From positions 1 to 45,211 of the forward strand of contig JAFWNG010000038.1 in NCBI GenBank assembly GCA_017510405.1: 45,211 nucleotides of DNA, read 5' to 3'. The translations under genes and the position numbers were made by a program. This DNA is from Solobacterium sp. (lineage in GTDB: Bacteria; Bacillota_I; Bacilli_A; Erysipelotrichales; Erysipelotrichaceae). Below are positions 16,409-25,199 of this stretch, piece after piece; positions within the stretch are counted from its first letter, which is position 1; each line of letters opens with the position of its first letter. Below the pieces are notes generated by a model. That model was given only the letters and a program-made list of their open reading frames with translations, ran no database searches and was not told the origin of the DNA.

Positions 16409-17284
16409 ATGAAATTTATCGTAAAACGGAACAGGATATTAATCATCATTTTCATCATAAGTCTTTTGATCATGCTGTATTTTATGACATCCAGTACTAA
16501 TATTGAATGGATCGTCAAACAATATGTTTCAAGTGAAGAATATCGCGAATTAATATGGACCGATGATGGAATAGGAGTTTTCGTTCCTGAAGCAGAACGC
16601 TCTGTATTTCGATTGATCTGGGTTGTCCTGACTAATTTCCGTTATCAATTCGATGTATCGGTTATTTTCGGTACTGCTTTGTTCTCGATATTTCTTCCGA
16701 TATTTTCAATGATCTGCACATATGATTTTTACCGGTATTATCATTCGATCTACACAAGTGCTGCTTACCGAAAAAAAGGTTACCGGTCAGATTTGAACCA
16801 TACGATGCATCATAAAGCTTTGAAAATGGCCGGGACGCTGTTCCTGTCATACTTCGTATACATGTGTATTGTTCAGGCGGTCACTACTGCGCCTAACGGA
16901 GCACCGTACCGGTCACTGCTTCATGAGATCTTCAATGACAGATTTTATGGAGACCATACATTTATTTACTTCTTCGTGGAAGGTTTGATCCGGTTTTTCT
17001 GGATGCCGTACATATACTGCCGAATGGGAGAGGCTTCTGTCCTGTACGAAACGGACTGGAAAATAACGGTATTTATGCCGGCACTATATTATTATGGGCT
17101 GACTGCAGCAGGAATGGCACTGTCAAATATACTGCCGGAATTAAACATTTATCTAAGCCCAGCAGTACTGATGGCAAACGGAGATTTTGAATTCAATTCT
17201 TTTCTATTGCTGGCAGTAAACGCAATACCACTGGTGCTGGCCTGGCTTATGACCTGGCAAAGAACGAAATATGTGGAGATATAA
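16409..17284 (+). CDS. ABC transporter membrane protein 1
   Basis: This 291-residue protein has about six predicted membrane helices (near 9-26, 84-104, 138-158, 184-204, 218-240 and 263-283). A soluble extracytoplasmic loop of about 55 residues follows the first helix, resembling ABC-2-type permeases. It has no recognised family signature. The start at 16409 follows AAAAGG at 8 nt; upstream in-frame codons run through the hairpin and are rejected. Its 3' end overlaps the next membrane-protein gene by 14 nt. The following ABC ATPase indicates the two membrane proteins form its permease. Confidence 0.75.
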   Translation: MKFIVKRNRILIIIFIISLLIMLYFMTSSTNIEWIVKQYVSSEEYRELIWTDDGIGVFVPEAERSVFRLIWVVLTNFRYQFDVSVIFGTALFSIFLPIFSMICTYDFYRYYHSIYTSAAYRKKGYRSDLNHTMHHKALKMAGTLFLSYFVYMCIVQAVTTAPNGAPYRSLLHEIFNDRFYGDHTFIYFFVEGLIRFFWMPYIYCRMGEASVLYETDWKITVFMPALYYYGLTAAGMALSNILPELNIYLSPAVLMANGDFEFNSFLLLAVNAIPLVLAWLMTWQRTKYVEI

Positions 17285-18572
17285 GAGTTCAGCAGGAAAT
17301 GCTTTGATCTATACGGCAGTCAGCCTGGTCTACTGCATGATCCTGAGAGGCCATACGGACACGTCGCTTTATGTACGAACATTGAACAGTTATGCACTGT
17401 CATTGCTGTTTTCAGGACTTCTCTTTGCATCGATTGGCTCATCGATTCCGCCGTCTATGGTCATGTCCAGGTATAAAGACAGGAACGCATACGACTGGTT
17501 CGAACTGAAACAGGCAATTGCGAATGCAGGTACCTTCTTTCTGACAGTCATGACGATTCAGAGTATTTTCTTTGGAATCCTGGACAAAGCATTTTCCCTT
17601 CCGTCCTATCTGTACAGGAATCTGTGTCTGTTTCTGTATATATGCATGATCTGCCGTGTATGGCTTTTAAAGGACATTGAGAAGAGGAAAAAGAGACTGG
17701 TGGTGCTCTGGGTCATGTGGAGTTTGCTGTACCTTGGCTTCATATTGACGGATGGTGTATTTGCGGCCGTATTCAGCCCATTTTCCGTTCTGAGATCCAT
17801 CGATCCGGGACTGTTCATATGGCATATGAGCCTGTGGGCAACTGTTGTATTTCTCTTATGGATCAATGACCGGAAAACAGAAGACAGAAATATGGCATGG
17901 CTGAAGACTGCACTGTTTCTGCCGCTATGGACACTGATGATGTACTATCTTATCCTGCATCCGATATTTCCCGATAAGACGTATGTACAGTTAAGTACTC
18001 TCATATATATGAATTTTCCGGAATTCGGGAAATATGCCTATTCCAGGATCAATCTGACACTGATCATTCCAAATGTACTGCTGTTCCTGGTATGTATCCT
18101 GATTCAGATCCGGTCATTCGGATCAGACGGATCCATTACCCGTATGTATATTCATAAGCTCGGAAGAATGAAACTGCTGAAGAGAACCATCGATCAGACA
18201 GGTATACAGGCAGGAAAGCTGTATACCGTCATGGTCTTTACTGTCATTACAATGTCACAGTTCAGCAGAAATCAACCGGCAGAAGCGGCCGGCATACTGC
18301 TGTACGTACTGCGTTATTCACTGATCATACTGCTGTTTGTTCTCTGGTTTCAATTTGTGTCATTCGTGAATGAAGGATCACTGCCGGCGGATCGGCTGCT
18401 GGGACTGTATATTGCATTATTGACAGCGGACATGATGACCGGAACGCATTTCATATCCTATTCTGGGAGTATTATTTCCGAAGGAATATGGCTTTCAGCA
18501 GGAATACTGCTGGGATGTACGGAAGTCTGGTATTTCCGAAAACAAATACAGAATTGCAGGGAGTTTATATGA
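17271..18572 (+). CDS. ABC transporter membrane protein 2
   Basis: This 433-residue protein is strongly hydrophobic with roughly ten predicted membrane helices and few loops; it has no recognised signature. It overlaps the upstream permease gene by 14 nt and the downstream ATPase gene by 4 nt (ATGA), which implies translational coupling and a fixed complex. No good ribosome-binding site is visible at 17271, fitting translation by reinitiation. It probably pairs with the 291-residue protein as a heterodimeric permease for export of, or protection from, the secreted proteins. Function is inferred from context only. Confidence 0.72.
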   Translation: MWRYKSSAGNALIYTAVSLVYCMILRGHTDTSLYVRTLNSYALSLLFSGLLFASIGSSIPPSMVMSRYKDRNAYDWFELKQAIANAGTFFLTVMTIQSIFFGILDKAFSLPSYLYRNLCLFLYICMICRVWLLKDIEKRKKRLVVLWVMWSLLYLGFILTDGVFAAVFSPFSVLRSIDPGLFIWHMSLWATVVFLLWINDRKTEDRNMAWLKTALFLPLWTLMMYYLILHPIFPDKTYVQLSTLIYMNFPEFGKYAYSRINLTLIIPNVLLFLVCILIQIRSFGSDGSITRMYIHKLGRMKLLKRTIDQTGIQAGKLYTVMVFTVITMSQFSRNQPAEAAGILLYVLRYSLIILLFVLWFQFVSFVNEGSLPADRLLGLYIALLTADMMTGTHFISYSGSIISEGIWLSAGILLGCTEVWYFRKQIQNCREFI

Positions 18573-19207
18573 TACACATCAGTCATATGACAAAACGATT
18601 TAAAGACAGAGTCATCTTTGAAGATGCCTCAGCACAGATTACAAAGCAGAAGACAAAGATCGAAGGAACCAACGGAACCGGCAAAAGCGTACTGCTGAAA
18701 ATGATCGTCGGATATTCCGAACCCGACGAAGGATCCGTAACAGTGGACAATATCGTGATTGGAAAAACATGCGATTTTCTTCCGGATGCCGGAGTCAGTA
18801 TCAATGCGCCGGAGTTTGTTCCGTATTGGACAGGAAAAGAAAATCTGAAATACCTTCAGGATATATTGAAAAAATGTTCCGATGAACGTCTGAACTGTCT
18901 GATACGTGCCATGGAGCTTGAAGCAGATATCAACAAGAAGTATCGTACCTATTCACTTGGCATGAAACAGAAAATGAGGCTGATTCAGGCACTGATGGAT
19001 TCGCCAAAGTATCTGATCCTGGATGAACCGTTTGATGCGCTGGATACTGCAATGAAAAAACAGGTCAAACAGATGCTGGATGACTATCTGAAAGAAGACA
19101 GGACGCGGATGCTGATTTATACAAGTCACATCGAAGATGATGAAGATTATTCAGATGACATTCTGTACCTGTCAGATAGGAAACTTGTCCAGAAAAAGGA
19201 TCTTTGA
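18569..19207 (+). CDS. ABC transporter ATP-binding protein
   Basis: This 212-residue nucleotide-binding subunit has Walker A GTNGTGKS (33-40), a signature-like SLGMKQKMRL (129-138), Walker B YLILDEPFDALD (148-159) and an H-loop TSHIED (His187). The LGMKQ variant of LSGGQ and the small size are typical of the bacitracin/lantibiotic-immunity (BcrA/LanF) branch. The Walker A lead-in is IEGTNGTGKS, slightly unusual (GTNG for GPNG). The start at 18569 overlaps the upstream stop codon (ATGA) and follows AGGGAG. With the two membrane proteins it would make a complete transporter for self-protection or export. Confidence 0.88.
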   Translation: MIHISHMTKRFKDRVIFEDASAQITKQKTKIEGTNGTGKSVLLKMIVGYSEPDEGSVTVDNIVIGKTCDFLPDAGVSINAPEFVPYWTGKENLKYLQDILKKCSDERLNCLIRAMELEADINKKYRTYSLGMKQKMRLIQALMDSPKYLILDEPFDALDTAMKKQVKQMLDDYLKEDRTRMLIYTSHIEDDEDYSDDILYLSDRKLVQKKDL

Positions 19208-19928
19208 AACACTGAATCGATGAGACCCTGCTTAAGGTGATCAAAGGTGAAAAGATGCAGTGCAATTTGTTTACTCAACAACGCTGTCCATTACGAACAC
19301 ATCATTTCAGTGATCCAGCGATTACAGTACGTTTCCAAGACTAATGATTTCCGTTTTACCCTGGTTAATGTATATTCCTCCAAATCGTATATTACTGAGA
19401 TAATCCGGCATTTTTTAAGGATATCCCAAAAAAAACGGCACTTCGTCCCAGATTATTTGATTTTTGAGTAATTCTTCTTCTATATTTTGGACAACAGGAG
19501 AGCTTCCCGTACTGAATCGTTATTTGTTCTTCTTTGCAGTTTGTTTATCTTTACTCCAGAAACATCATTCGACATTTCTTCCAAAATAGTTGTTCTCAGA
19601 AAGATATCCGACTCTGAAAAGCAACGCTCTGGATCAAGGGGGAGAAAGAAAAAGCAAGTGCATTAAACAATTATATTTGCTGGATCAATCCTTCATGCAG
19701 CAGTTATATCAGGAGGTGAAAATAAATGGATTAATAACCAGGTACATGATTCAGTTCATTTAAGACAATTTGACCGCTTACGGATAAACAATACCGTGAG
19801 TACTTGAAGCATTTCCATGTATTTGTTCAGGAAAGACCGAACATACATTGGATGCTTCCTGCTTAAAAAGCAAAATCATTGTAAGTTGATCTTGAAACAC
19901 TCAGTTCAGCACAAAATGGAGGATTATT
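19208..19928 (+). other. 720-bp AT-rich stretch without a convincing gene
   Basis: No reading frame here has protein-like features; a 74-codon frame at 19247-19471 has no homology I recognise. A near-perfect ribosome-binding site, AGGAGGTGA (19711-19719), precedes an ATG at 19726 that is followed after one codon by TAA, as if a gene had been lost by frameshift or deletion. ACCGCTTAC (19773) and ACCGTGAGT (19793) are 20 nt apart and vaguely resemble the LytTR repeat, but no matching promoter follows. The stretch probably contains decayed genes plus the control region of the next gene. Confidence 0.5.
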
Positions 19929-20282
19929 ATGAAAAAATTATTAATTATGTTGAGTTTAGCATTCGTCACGTTCTGTTCACTTATAGTTCCAGTTTATGGA
20001 TCAACAAAAGGTGCTACTTATAACTTACCTGTAATGAACTCTTGTGGTTTTAATAACGATCATTATCTTGTTACCGGAACATTTACAGTCAATGGAACAA
20101 TTGATTTTTCTAAAACGACCAGATATTACATGAGTCCTGGATATGTTAATGGAGCTTATCATAACGGAGGATACATTTATATTTATACGACTACAACTGG
20201 TCAAATATATGTACCGTATGATGATGGTTATACGAATCAGAATAATGTTTATTACACAACAGCCTGCAGTGTGTGGCACTAA
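19929..20282 (+). CDS. Small secreted protein 2 of the LytTR island
   Basis: This 117-residue protein has a signal peptide (MKKLLIMLSLAFVTFCSLIV; cleavage near VYG-ST, residue 24). The mature part of about 93 residues is rich in Tyr, Asn, Gly and Thr, predicted all-beta, with one Cys pair (Cys39 and Cys113) that could bridge the N- and C-terminal parts. It does not align clearly with secreted protein 1 but shares size, export route, Cys pairing and an aromatic C-terminus. GGAGG lies 6 nt before the start. The gene is 30 nt upstream of a lipoprotein gene, likely cotranscribed. Candidate effector, with the lipoprotein as a possible immunity protein. Confidence 0.7.
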   Translation: MKKLLIMLSLAFVTFCSLIVPVYGSTKGATYNLPVMNSCGFNNDHYLVTGTFTVNGTIDFSKTTRYYMSPGYVNGAYHNGGYIYIYTTTTGQIYVPYDDGYTNQNNVYYTTACSVWH

Positions 20283-20312
20283 TAATATTATTCTGTAGGT
20301 CAGGAATTAAAT

Positions 20313-20885
20313 ATGAAACTCATAAAAAGTAAAAAACATTTATTCTCAAGCCTGCTTATCCTTCTTCTTGTAACAGCATTAACATCCTGCAAGTCAAATA
20401 AAGAACTGAAGAGCGGTTCATTTACGCTTACATATCCATCAGATCTTAACATAGTAGAATACTCCGATCATATACCGCAAGAGTATCTGGACTATTATCC
20501 AGAATACCATTATCTGATGTGTCTGGAGGAGAACGCGAATTATAAAAGAGAATTCCGTTCTCCGGAGGAATGTGTATTTGAAATGGCTGTACTGATAGAT
20601 CCCGGAGAAGATGGACTGAGTATAGAAGACTATACAAAAGCAAGACTGAAAAGCCTGTCCGGAAACAACAATATCTGGTCTGTGATCTCTACGATCGAAA
20701 AGAAAGAAGACAGTATCATAACCAGAGCAGCACCATATTATGAAGCAGTTCAGGATATGGGAGTACATTATTTCCGTTTCTTCAAAAAAGATGATAAAGT
20801 CGCATTGATCGACATCACTGTACGCGAAGAAGCGGATGAAAAATACCGGAAAGCTGTCGAGACGATATTAAAGACTGCAAAGTAA
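20313..20885 (+). CDS. Lipoprotein following secreted protein 2
   Basis: This 190-residue protein has a type II signal peptide ending in LTSC (lipidated Cys26). The mature part has an opening SGSFTLTYPSDLNIVEY strand pair and a closing DDKVALIDITVREEADEKY segment, similar in layout to PsbP/DUF1795-like small alpha/beta domains seen in Gram-positive lipoproteins, but the match is weak. The gene directly follows secreted protein 2 and ends at a strong terminator, so both form a two-gene unit. A surface-bound immunity protein or receptor is plausible; this is inferred from position. Confidence 0.75.
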   Translation: MKLIKSKKHLFSSLLILLLVTALTSCKSNKELKSGSFTLTYPSDLNIVEYSDHIPQEYLDYYPEYHYLMCLEENANYKREFRSPEECVFEMAVLIDPGEDGLSIEDYTKARLKSLSGNNNIWSVISTIEKKEDSIITRAAPYYEAVQDMGVHYFRFFKKDDKVALIDITVREEADEKYRKAVETILKTAK

Positions 20886-20936
20886 AAAACTGCTGCAGTT
20901 TACAGAACATTTGTACCTGTAAACACAGCAGTTTTC
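20886..20936. terminator. Bidirectional terminator between island and pur operon
   Basis: A long interrupted stem joins AAAACTGCTG (about 20886-20895) and TTTACAG (20899-20905) with CTGTAAA (20917-20923) and CAGCAGTTTT (20926-20935). A-rich and T-rich flanks allow termination on both strands, for the lipoprotein gene (plus) and the nitroreductase/pur operon (minus). Confidence 0.82.
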
Positions 20937-20943
20937 TTATGTT

Positions 20944-21459
20944 CTAAAGACAGGTTGTGATGTCTTCCAGACGTTTGGACGCAAAGTGCTTCGAAGACGG
21001 CCGGCTGTCTGCCGCGGGATAGCCGATCGGCATTAACAGGATCACATCTTCGTTCTCCGGTACAGAGAACGCTTCTTTGACTTTTGAAGGTGCGAAATAA
21101 TTCACCCAGCATGTGCCAAGACCGATGTCCGCCGCTTTTAACATCATATGCGTAGCGACGATACTGACATCCTGAATACCTGCCGCATAGCCGTCTTCCA
21201 GCGGATTGACCCACTGCTCATCTCTGCACAGAGTCACCATCAGTACTACCGGTGCGTTGAATGCCATCTTTGTCAGCGAGCGGATCTTAGTAATTGCGTC
21301 TTCAGAAGACAGTATGTAGATGCGCTGCGGCTGGGCATTGACGCCGGTCGGCGCGAGCATGCCTGCTTCCAGGACTGCCTGCAGCTTTTCCGGTTCGACC
21401 GGGGTATCTGCATATTTCCGTACGGAATAGCGTTCTTTGATCAGTACATCAAATTCCAT
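20944..21459 (-). CDS. Nitroreductase family protein
   Basis: This 171-residue single-domain flavoprotein of the nitroreductase superfamily has the N-terminal FMN-contact pattern ERYSVRKYADTPVE, LEAGMLAPTGVNAQP and the C-terminal GLGTCWVNYF and MPIGYPAA motifs. Members reduce nitro compounds, quinones or other substrates with NAD(P)H; the natural substrate cannot be told from sequence. It is the last gene of the purine operon, only 3 nt downstream of purL, with a terminator directly after it. The link to purine synthesis is not obvious. Confidence 0.9.
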   Translation of the reverse strand: MEFDVLIKERYSVRKYADTPVEPEKLQAVLEAGMLAPTGVNAQPQRIYILSSEDAITKIRSLTKMAFNAPVVLMVTLCRDEQWVNPLEDGYAAGIQDVSIVATHMMLKAADIGLGTCWVNYFAPSKVKEAFSVPENEDVILLMPIGYPAADSRPSSKHFASKRLEDITTCL

Positions 21460-21462
21460 ATA

Positions 21463-24400
21463 TCAGCGGAAGTAGTCGACAGCGCCTTTGAAGATCATCT
21501 CTTCGAACTGCTTGTCCGGTACGTTGACATATAGGGAGTCGCCGGAACGCTCCGAGTGTCCCATCTTGCCGAAGATGCGGCCGTCCGGAGACGTGATGCC
21601 TTCGACTGCCAGGTAGGAGTTATTCGGGTTGAAGCGGACATTGCCGGTCGGTTCACCGTCCAGATCGACATACTGGGTAGCGATCTGACCGTTTCTGACC
21701 AGTTCTCTGAGTACGTCGCGGCTGGCAACGAAGCGGCCTTCGCCATGGCTGATGGCAACGGTATGAATGTCATCGACATTGCAGTAGCGCAGCCACGGGG
21801 ACTTCACAGAAGCGACACGGGTGCGCACCAGCATGGACTGGTGACGTCCGATGGTGTTGAAGGTCAGGGTCGGGCAGGATTCATCGGTATCGATGATCTT
21901 TCCGTATGGCACCAGACCGAGCTTGATCAGTGCCTGGAAACCGTTGCAGATGCCGCACATGAGGCCTTCCCGCTTATTCAGCAGGTCTGCCACAGCAGCC
22001 TTGATCTTCGGATTGCGGAAGAATGCGGTAATGAATTTACCGGATCCGTCCGGTTCGTCACCGCCGGAGAAACCGCCCGGCAGAGCGATGATCTGCGACT
22101 GTGCGATCTTTTCCGCCACTTCGTTAACACTTGTTTCGATCTCTTCCGGCGTACGGTTGCGGATGACATAGATCTCCGCTTCGGCACCGGCTTTTTCATA
22201 AGCACGCGCAGTATCCCATTCACAGTTGGTGCCCGGGAATACCGGAATCAGCACATGGGGACGTTCACAGGTATATGAGGCATGCATGATGCCGCGCTCG
22301 GTATAGCTGACCGCTTCCCGTTTCTCATCCTTCTGTACATTCAGATACGGGAATACCGGCTGGAGTTTTTCTTCCCACAGAGACTGCAGAACTTCCATAT
22401 CCAGTGTTTCATGGCAGGTAAATACATAGTCTTCACAGGTATGACCAAGCAGTACAGAACCGCCGATCTCCGTATCTTCGTCAGTCTCGATCAGGAACGC
22501 ACCGGTACAGCGTGTAAACAGTTCATCGTAATAAATGCCGTCGGCAGATTTGAAGCCGATCCGGTTGCCGAGCATCATCTTAAAGAGGCCTTCTGCCGCG
22601 CCGCCGCGTTCTGTTGTCCAGACAGACAGCGCTTTACCGTCACGGATCAGGGCTTCGACAGTATCGAAGACATGTTTGACACTGGCATAGTCCGGTTCCC
22701 CGTTTTCATCATATTTCGGATAGAGACACCATACCGGGTGTCCTGCCTTCTTGAATTCCGGTGTGACGACTCTGTCGGTCTTTGTGGTGGAAACAGCGAA
22801 CGAGATCAGTGTCGGCGGTACATCAAGATTCTCAAATGTACCGGACATGGAGTCCTTACCGCCGATCGCAGCGATCTTCAGGTTCATCTGTGCCTTGAGC
22901 GCACCAAGCAGTGCGGACATCGGGGAACCCCAGCGCTTCGGATCACTGGACGTGTGGCCGAAGAACTCCTGGAAGCTCATCCATGCGTGATGAGCACTGC
23001 CGCCGGCCGCGATCACTTTCGCAATTGAGGTGATCACAGCTTCCTGCGCGCCATGGTACGGCGAAGCAGAGGAAACATACGGATCATAGCCCCAGGCCAT
23101 TACCGAACAGGTCTTTGTCTCGGCGTTGAGCACCGGGATCTTGCAGACCATAGCCTGCATCGGTGTCAGCTGGCGGATGCCGCCGTAAGGCATGGTGACC
23201 GTACCGGCACCGATCGTGGAGTCAAAGCGTTCGACCAGTCCCTTCTGCGAGCAGACATTGAGATCGGATACGAGTGCTTCCATGCGCTCTTTAAAGCTTC
23301 CCTGCACCGGTTCCGGCATGGCAGACGGCTGAACGATTCTGGCGTTCGCGCTCCGCTTTGCACCGTTGGTATCGAGGAAGTCTCTTGCGATATCGACGAT
23401 CACCTGGCCGTCCAGTTCCATGACCAGTCTCTTTTCTTCGGTCACTTCGGCGACGATGGTGGATTCGAGGTTTTCTTCATCTGCGAGTTTCCGGAAGGCT
23501 TCTGCGTCTTCCTTTGCGGTCACGACGGCCATGCGTTCCTGAGATTCGGAGATCGCCAGTTCCGTTCCGTCCAGACCTTCGTATTTCTTCGGTACTTTGT
23601 TCAGGTCGATGTGCAGGCCGTCCGCCAGCTCACCGATGGCGACGGATACACCGCCGGCACCGAAGTCATTGCATCGTTTGATCAGCTTCGCAGCACGCGG
23701 ATCGCGGAACAGTCTCTGCAGCTTGCGTTCTTCCGGGGCATTACCCTTCTGGACTTCTGCGCCGCAGGTTTCCAGCGATTCCACAGTATGGGATTTGGAG
23801 GAGCCGGTCGCGCCGCCGCATCCGTCTCTGCCGGTACGTCCGCCGAGCAGGATGACAACATCGCCCGGTTCCGGACGCATGCGCACGACATTCTCTGCCG
23901 GAGCGGCACCGAGGACAGCACCGACTTCCATACGTTTGGCTGCGTAGCCCGGATGATACAGTTCATGGACATGTCCGGTCGCCAGACCGATCTGGTTGCC
24001 GTAGGAACTGTAGCCCGCTGCTGCAGTCGTAACGATCTTGCGCTGCGGCAGTTTGCCTTTCATCGTCTGTTCGACCGGTACGAGCGGATCTGCCGCGCCG
24101 GTGATGCGCATTGCCTGATAGACATACGAACGTCCGGACAGCGGGTCGCGGATCGCACCGCCGAGGCACGTTGCGGCACCGCCGAATGGTTCGATCTCGG
24201 TCGGATGGTTGTGCGTTTCGTTCTTGAACATCAGAAGCCAGTCCTGATCTTCCCCGTCCACATCCACGGTGATGCGTACCGAGCAGGCATTGATCTCTTC
24301 CGATTCATCCATATCCTTCAGCGCACCGCTCATCTTCAGAGCTTTTCCGCCGATGGTCGCCAGATCCCACAGGGAGATCGGCTTTTCTGTCTTTCCGGCA

Positions 24401-25182
24401 TAGATCTTTTTGCGCAGTTCGATGTAGTTGTCGAATGTACGCTGGATATATTCCGGTTCGATCTCGATATTTTCCAGGATCGTATTGAACGTGGTATGAC
24501 GGCAGTGGTCGCTCCAGTACGTATCGATGACGCGTACTTCGGTCACGGTCGGATCACGTTTTTCTGTCTCTGCATAGTACTTCTGCAGGAATTCCAGGTC
24601 TGCGAGGTCCATTGCCAGTCCCATGGATGCGTGCAGCTGTTTTCTCGCTTCTTCATCCATCGTGATGAAGCCGGCGATTGCTTTGGGCAGTTCCGGTTTC
24701 GGATAGCTCATGAGGATCGTTTCCGGTTTTTCAAGCGCAGCTTCCCTGGCTTCGACCGGGTTGATCAGAGTCTCCCGGATCTTGCGGTGATCGTCTTCGT
24801 TCAGTTCTCCGGCAATGTAGTAGATGCGCGCTGTACGGACATCCGGTCTCTGACGGCATGTGGAAAGCTGGATGCACTGGGCGCAGGAATCCGCGCGCTG
24901 GTCAAACTGACCGGGCAGGTATTCCACTGCCAGCACCCATTCGTCTTCCGCCGGTGCCGGTGCTTCTTCTTCGTACAGATCATCGACCTGCGGCTCGGAC
25001 AGGATGGTATAGCGGGACTGCAGATAGTCTTCGTATTCAATGTTTTCCAGATCATACCGGTTCAGAATACGCACGCCTTTGATCCGATCCGTACGCAGTG
25101 CTGTTTTCAGGTCATTCCAGACAGACCGCGCTTCGACCGCAAACTCCGGTTTCTTTTCTACAAAACAGCGATATACTGTCAT
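21463..25182 (-). CDS. purL: Phosphoribosylformylglycinamidine synthase, large single-chain
   Basis: This enzyme makes FGAM from FGAR, glutamine and ATP (purine step 4). The 1239-residue chain fuses the PurS-like N-terminus, the two-part synthase core and a C-terminal class I glutaminase, so no separate purS or purQ is needed. The synthase motif SDHCRHTTF is at 224-232; the glutaminase has GICNGFQ with Cys1079, His1209 and Glu1211 (GHSER). Three cysteines in CAQCIQLSTC (100-109) are unusual for the N-terminal region. It lies 17 nt after purD and 3 nt before the nitroreductase gene. Confidence 0.96.
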   Translation of the reverse strand: MTVYRCFVEKKPEFAVEARSVWNDLKTALRTDRIKGVRILNRYDLENIEYEDYLQSRYTILSEPQVDDLYEEEAPAPAEDEWVLAVEYLPGQFDQRADSCAQCIQLSTCRQRPDVRTARIYYIAGELNEDDHRKIRETLINPVEAREAALEKPETILMSYPKPELPKAIAGFITMDEEARKQLHASMGLAMDLADLEFLQKYYAETEKRDPTVTEVRVIDTYWSDHCRHTTFNTILENIEIEPEYIQRTFDNYIELRKKIYAGKTEKPISLWDLATIGGKALKMSGALKDMDESEEINACSVRITVDVDGEDQDWLLMFKNETHNHPTEIEPFGGAATCLGGAIRDPLSGRSYVYQAMRITGAADPLVPVEQTMKGKLPQRKIVTTAAAGYSSYGNQIGLATGHVHELYHPGYAAKRMEVGAVLGAAPAENVVRMRPEPGDVVILLGGRTGRDGCGGATGSSKSHTVESLETCGAEVQKGNAPEERKLQRLFRDPRAAKLIKRCNDFGAGGVSVAIGELADGLHIDLNKVPKKYEGLDGTELAISESQERMAVVTAKEDAEAFRKLADEENLESTIVAEVTEEKRLVMELDGQVIVDIARDFLDTNGAKRSANARIVQPSAMPEPVQGSFKERMEALVSDLNVCSQKGLVERFDSTIGAGTVTMPYGGIRQLTPMQAMVCKIPVLNAETKTCSVMAWGYDPYVSSASPYHGAQEAVITSIAKVIAAGGSAHHAWMSFQEFFGHTSSDPKRWGSPMSALLGALKAQMNLKIAAIGGKDSMSGTFENLDVPPTLISFAVSTTKTDRVVTPEFKKAGHPVWCLYPKYDENGEPDYASVKHVFDTVEALIRDGKALSVWTTERGGAAEGLFKMMLGNRIGFKSADGIYYDELFTRCTGAFLIETDEDTEIGGSVLLGHTCEDYVFTCHETLDMEVLQSLWEEKLQPVFPYLNVQKDEKREAVSYTERGIMHASYTCERPHVLIPVFPGTNCEWDTARAYEKAGAEAEIYVIRNRTPEEIETSVNEVAEKIAQSQIIALPGGFSGGDEPDGSGKFITAFFRNPKIKAAVADLLNKREGLMCGICNGFQALIKLGLVPYGKIIDTDESCPTLTFNTIGRHQSMLVRTRVASVKSPWLRYCNVDDIHTVAISHGEGRFVASRDVLRELVRNGQIATQYVDLDGEPTGNVRFNPNNSYLAVEGITSPDGRIFGKMGHSERSGDSLYVNVPDKQFEEMIFKGAVDYFR

Positions 25183-25199
25183 GATTTTTCTCCTTGTCT

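Noticed and set aside
19247-19471. 74-codon open frame after the ATPase gene
   Set aside because: No ribosome-binding site, no recognisable family, and composition like the surrounding noncoding sequence.
16366-20010. Shared GGATCAACAAA string in the hairpin at about 16367 and in the secreted protein 2 gene at about 19998
   Set aside because: A match this short is not beyond chance in AT-rich DNA and is in different contexts.
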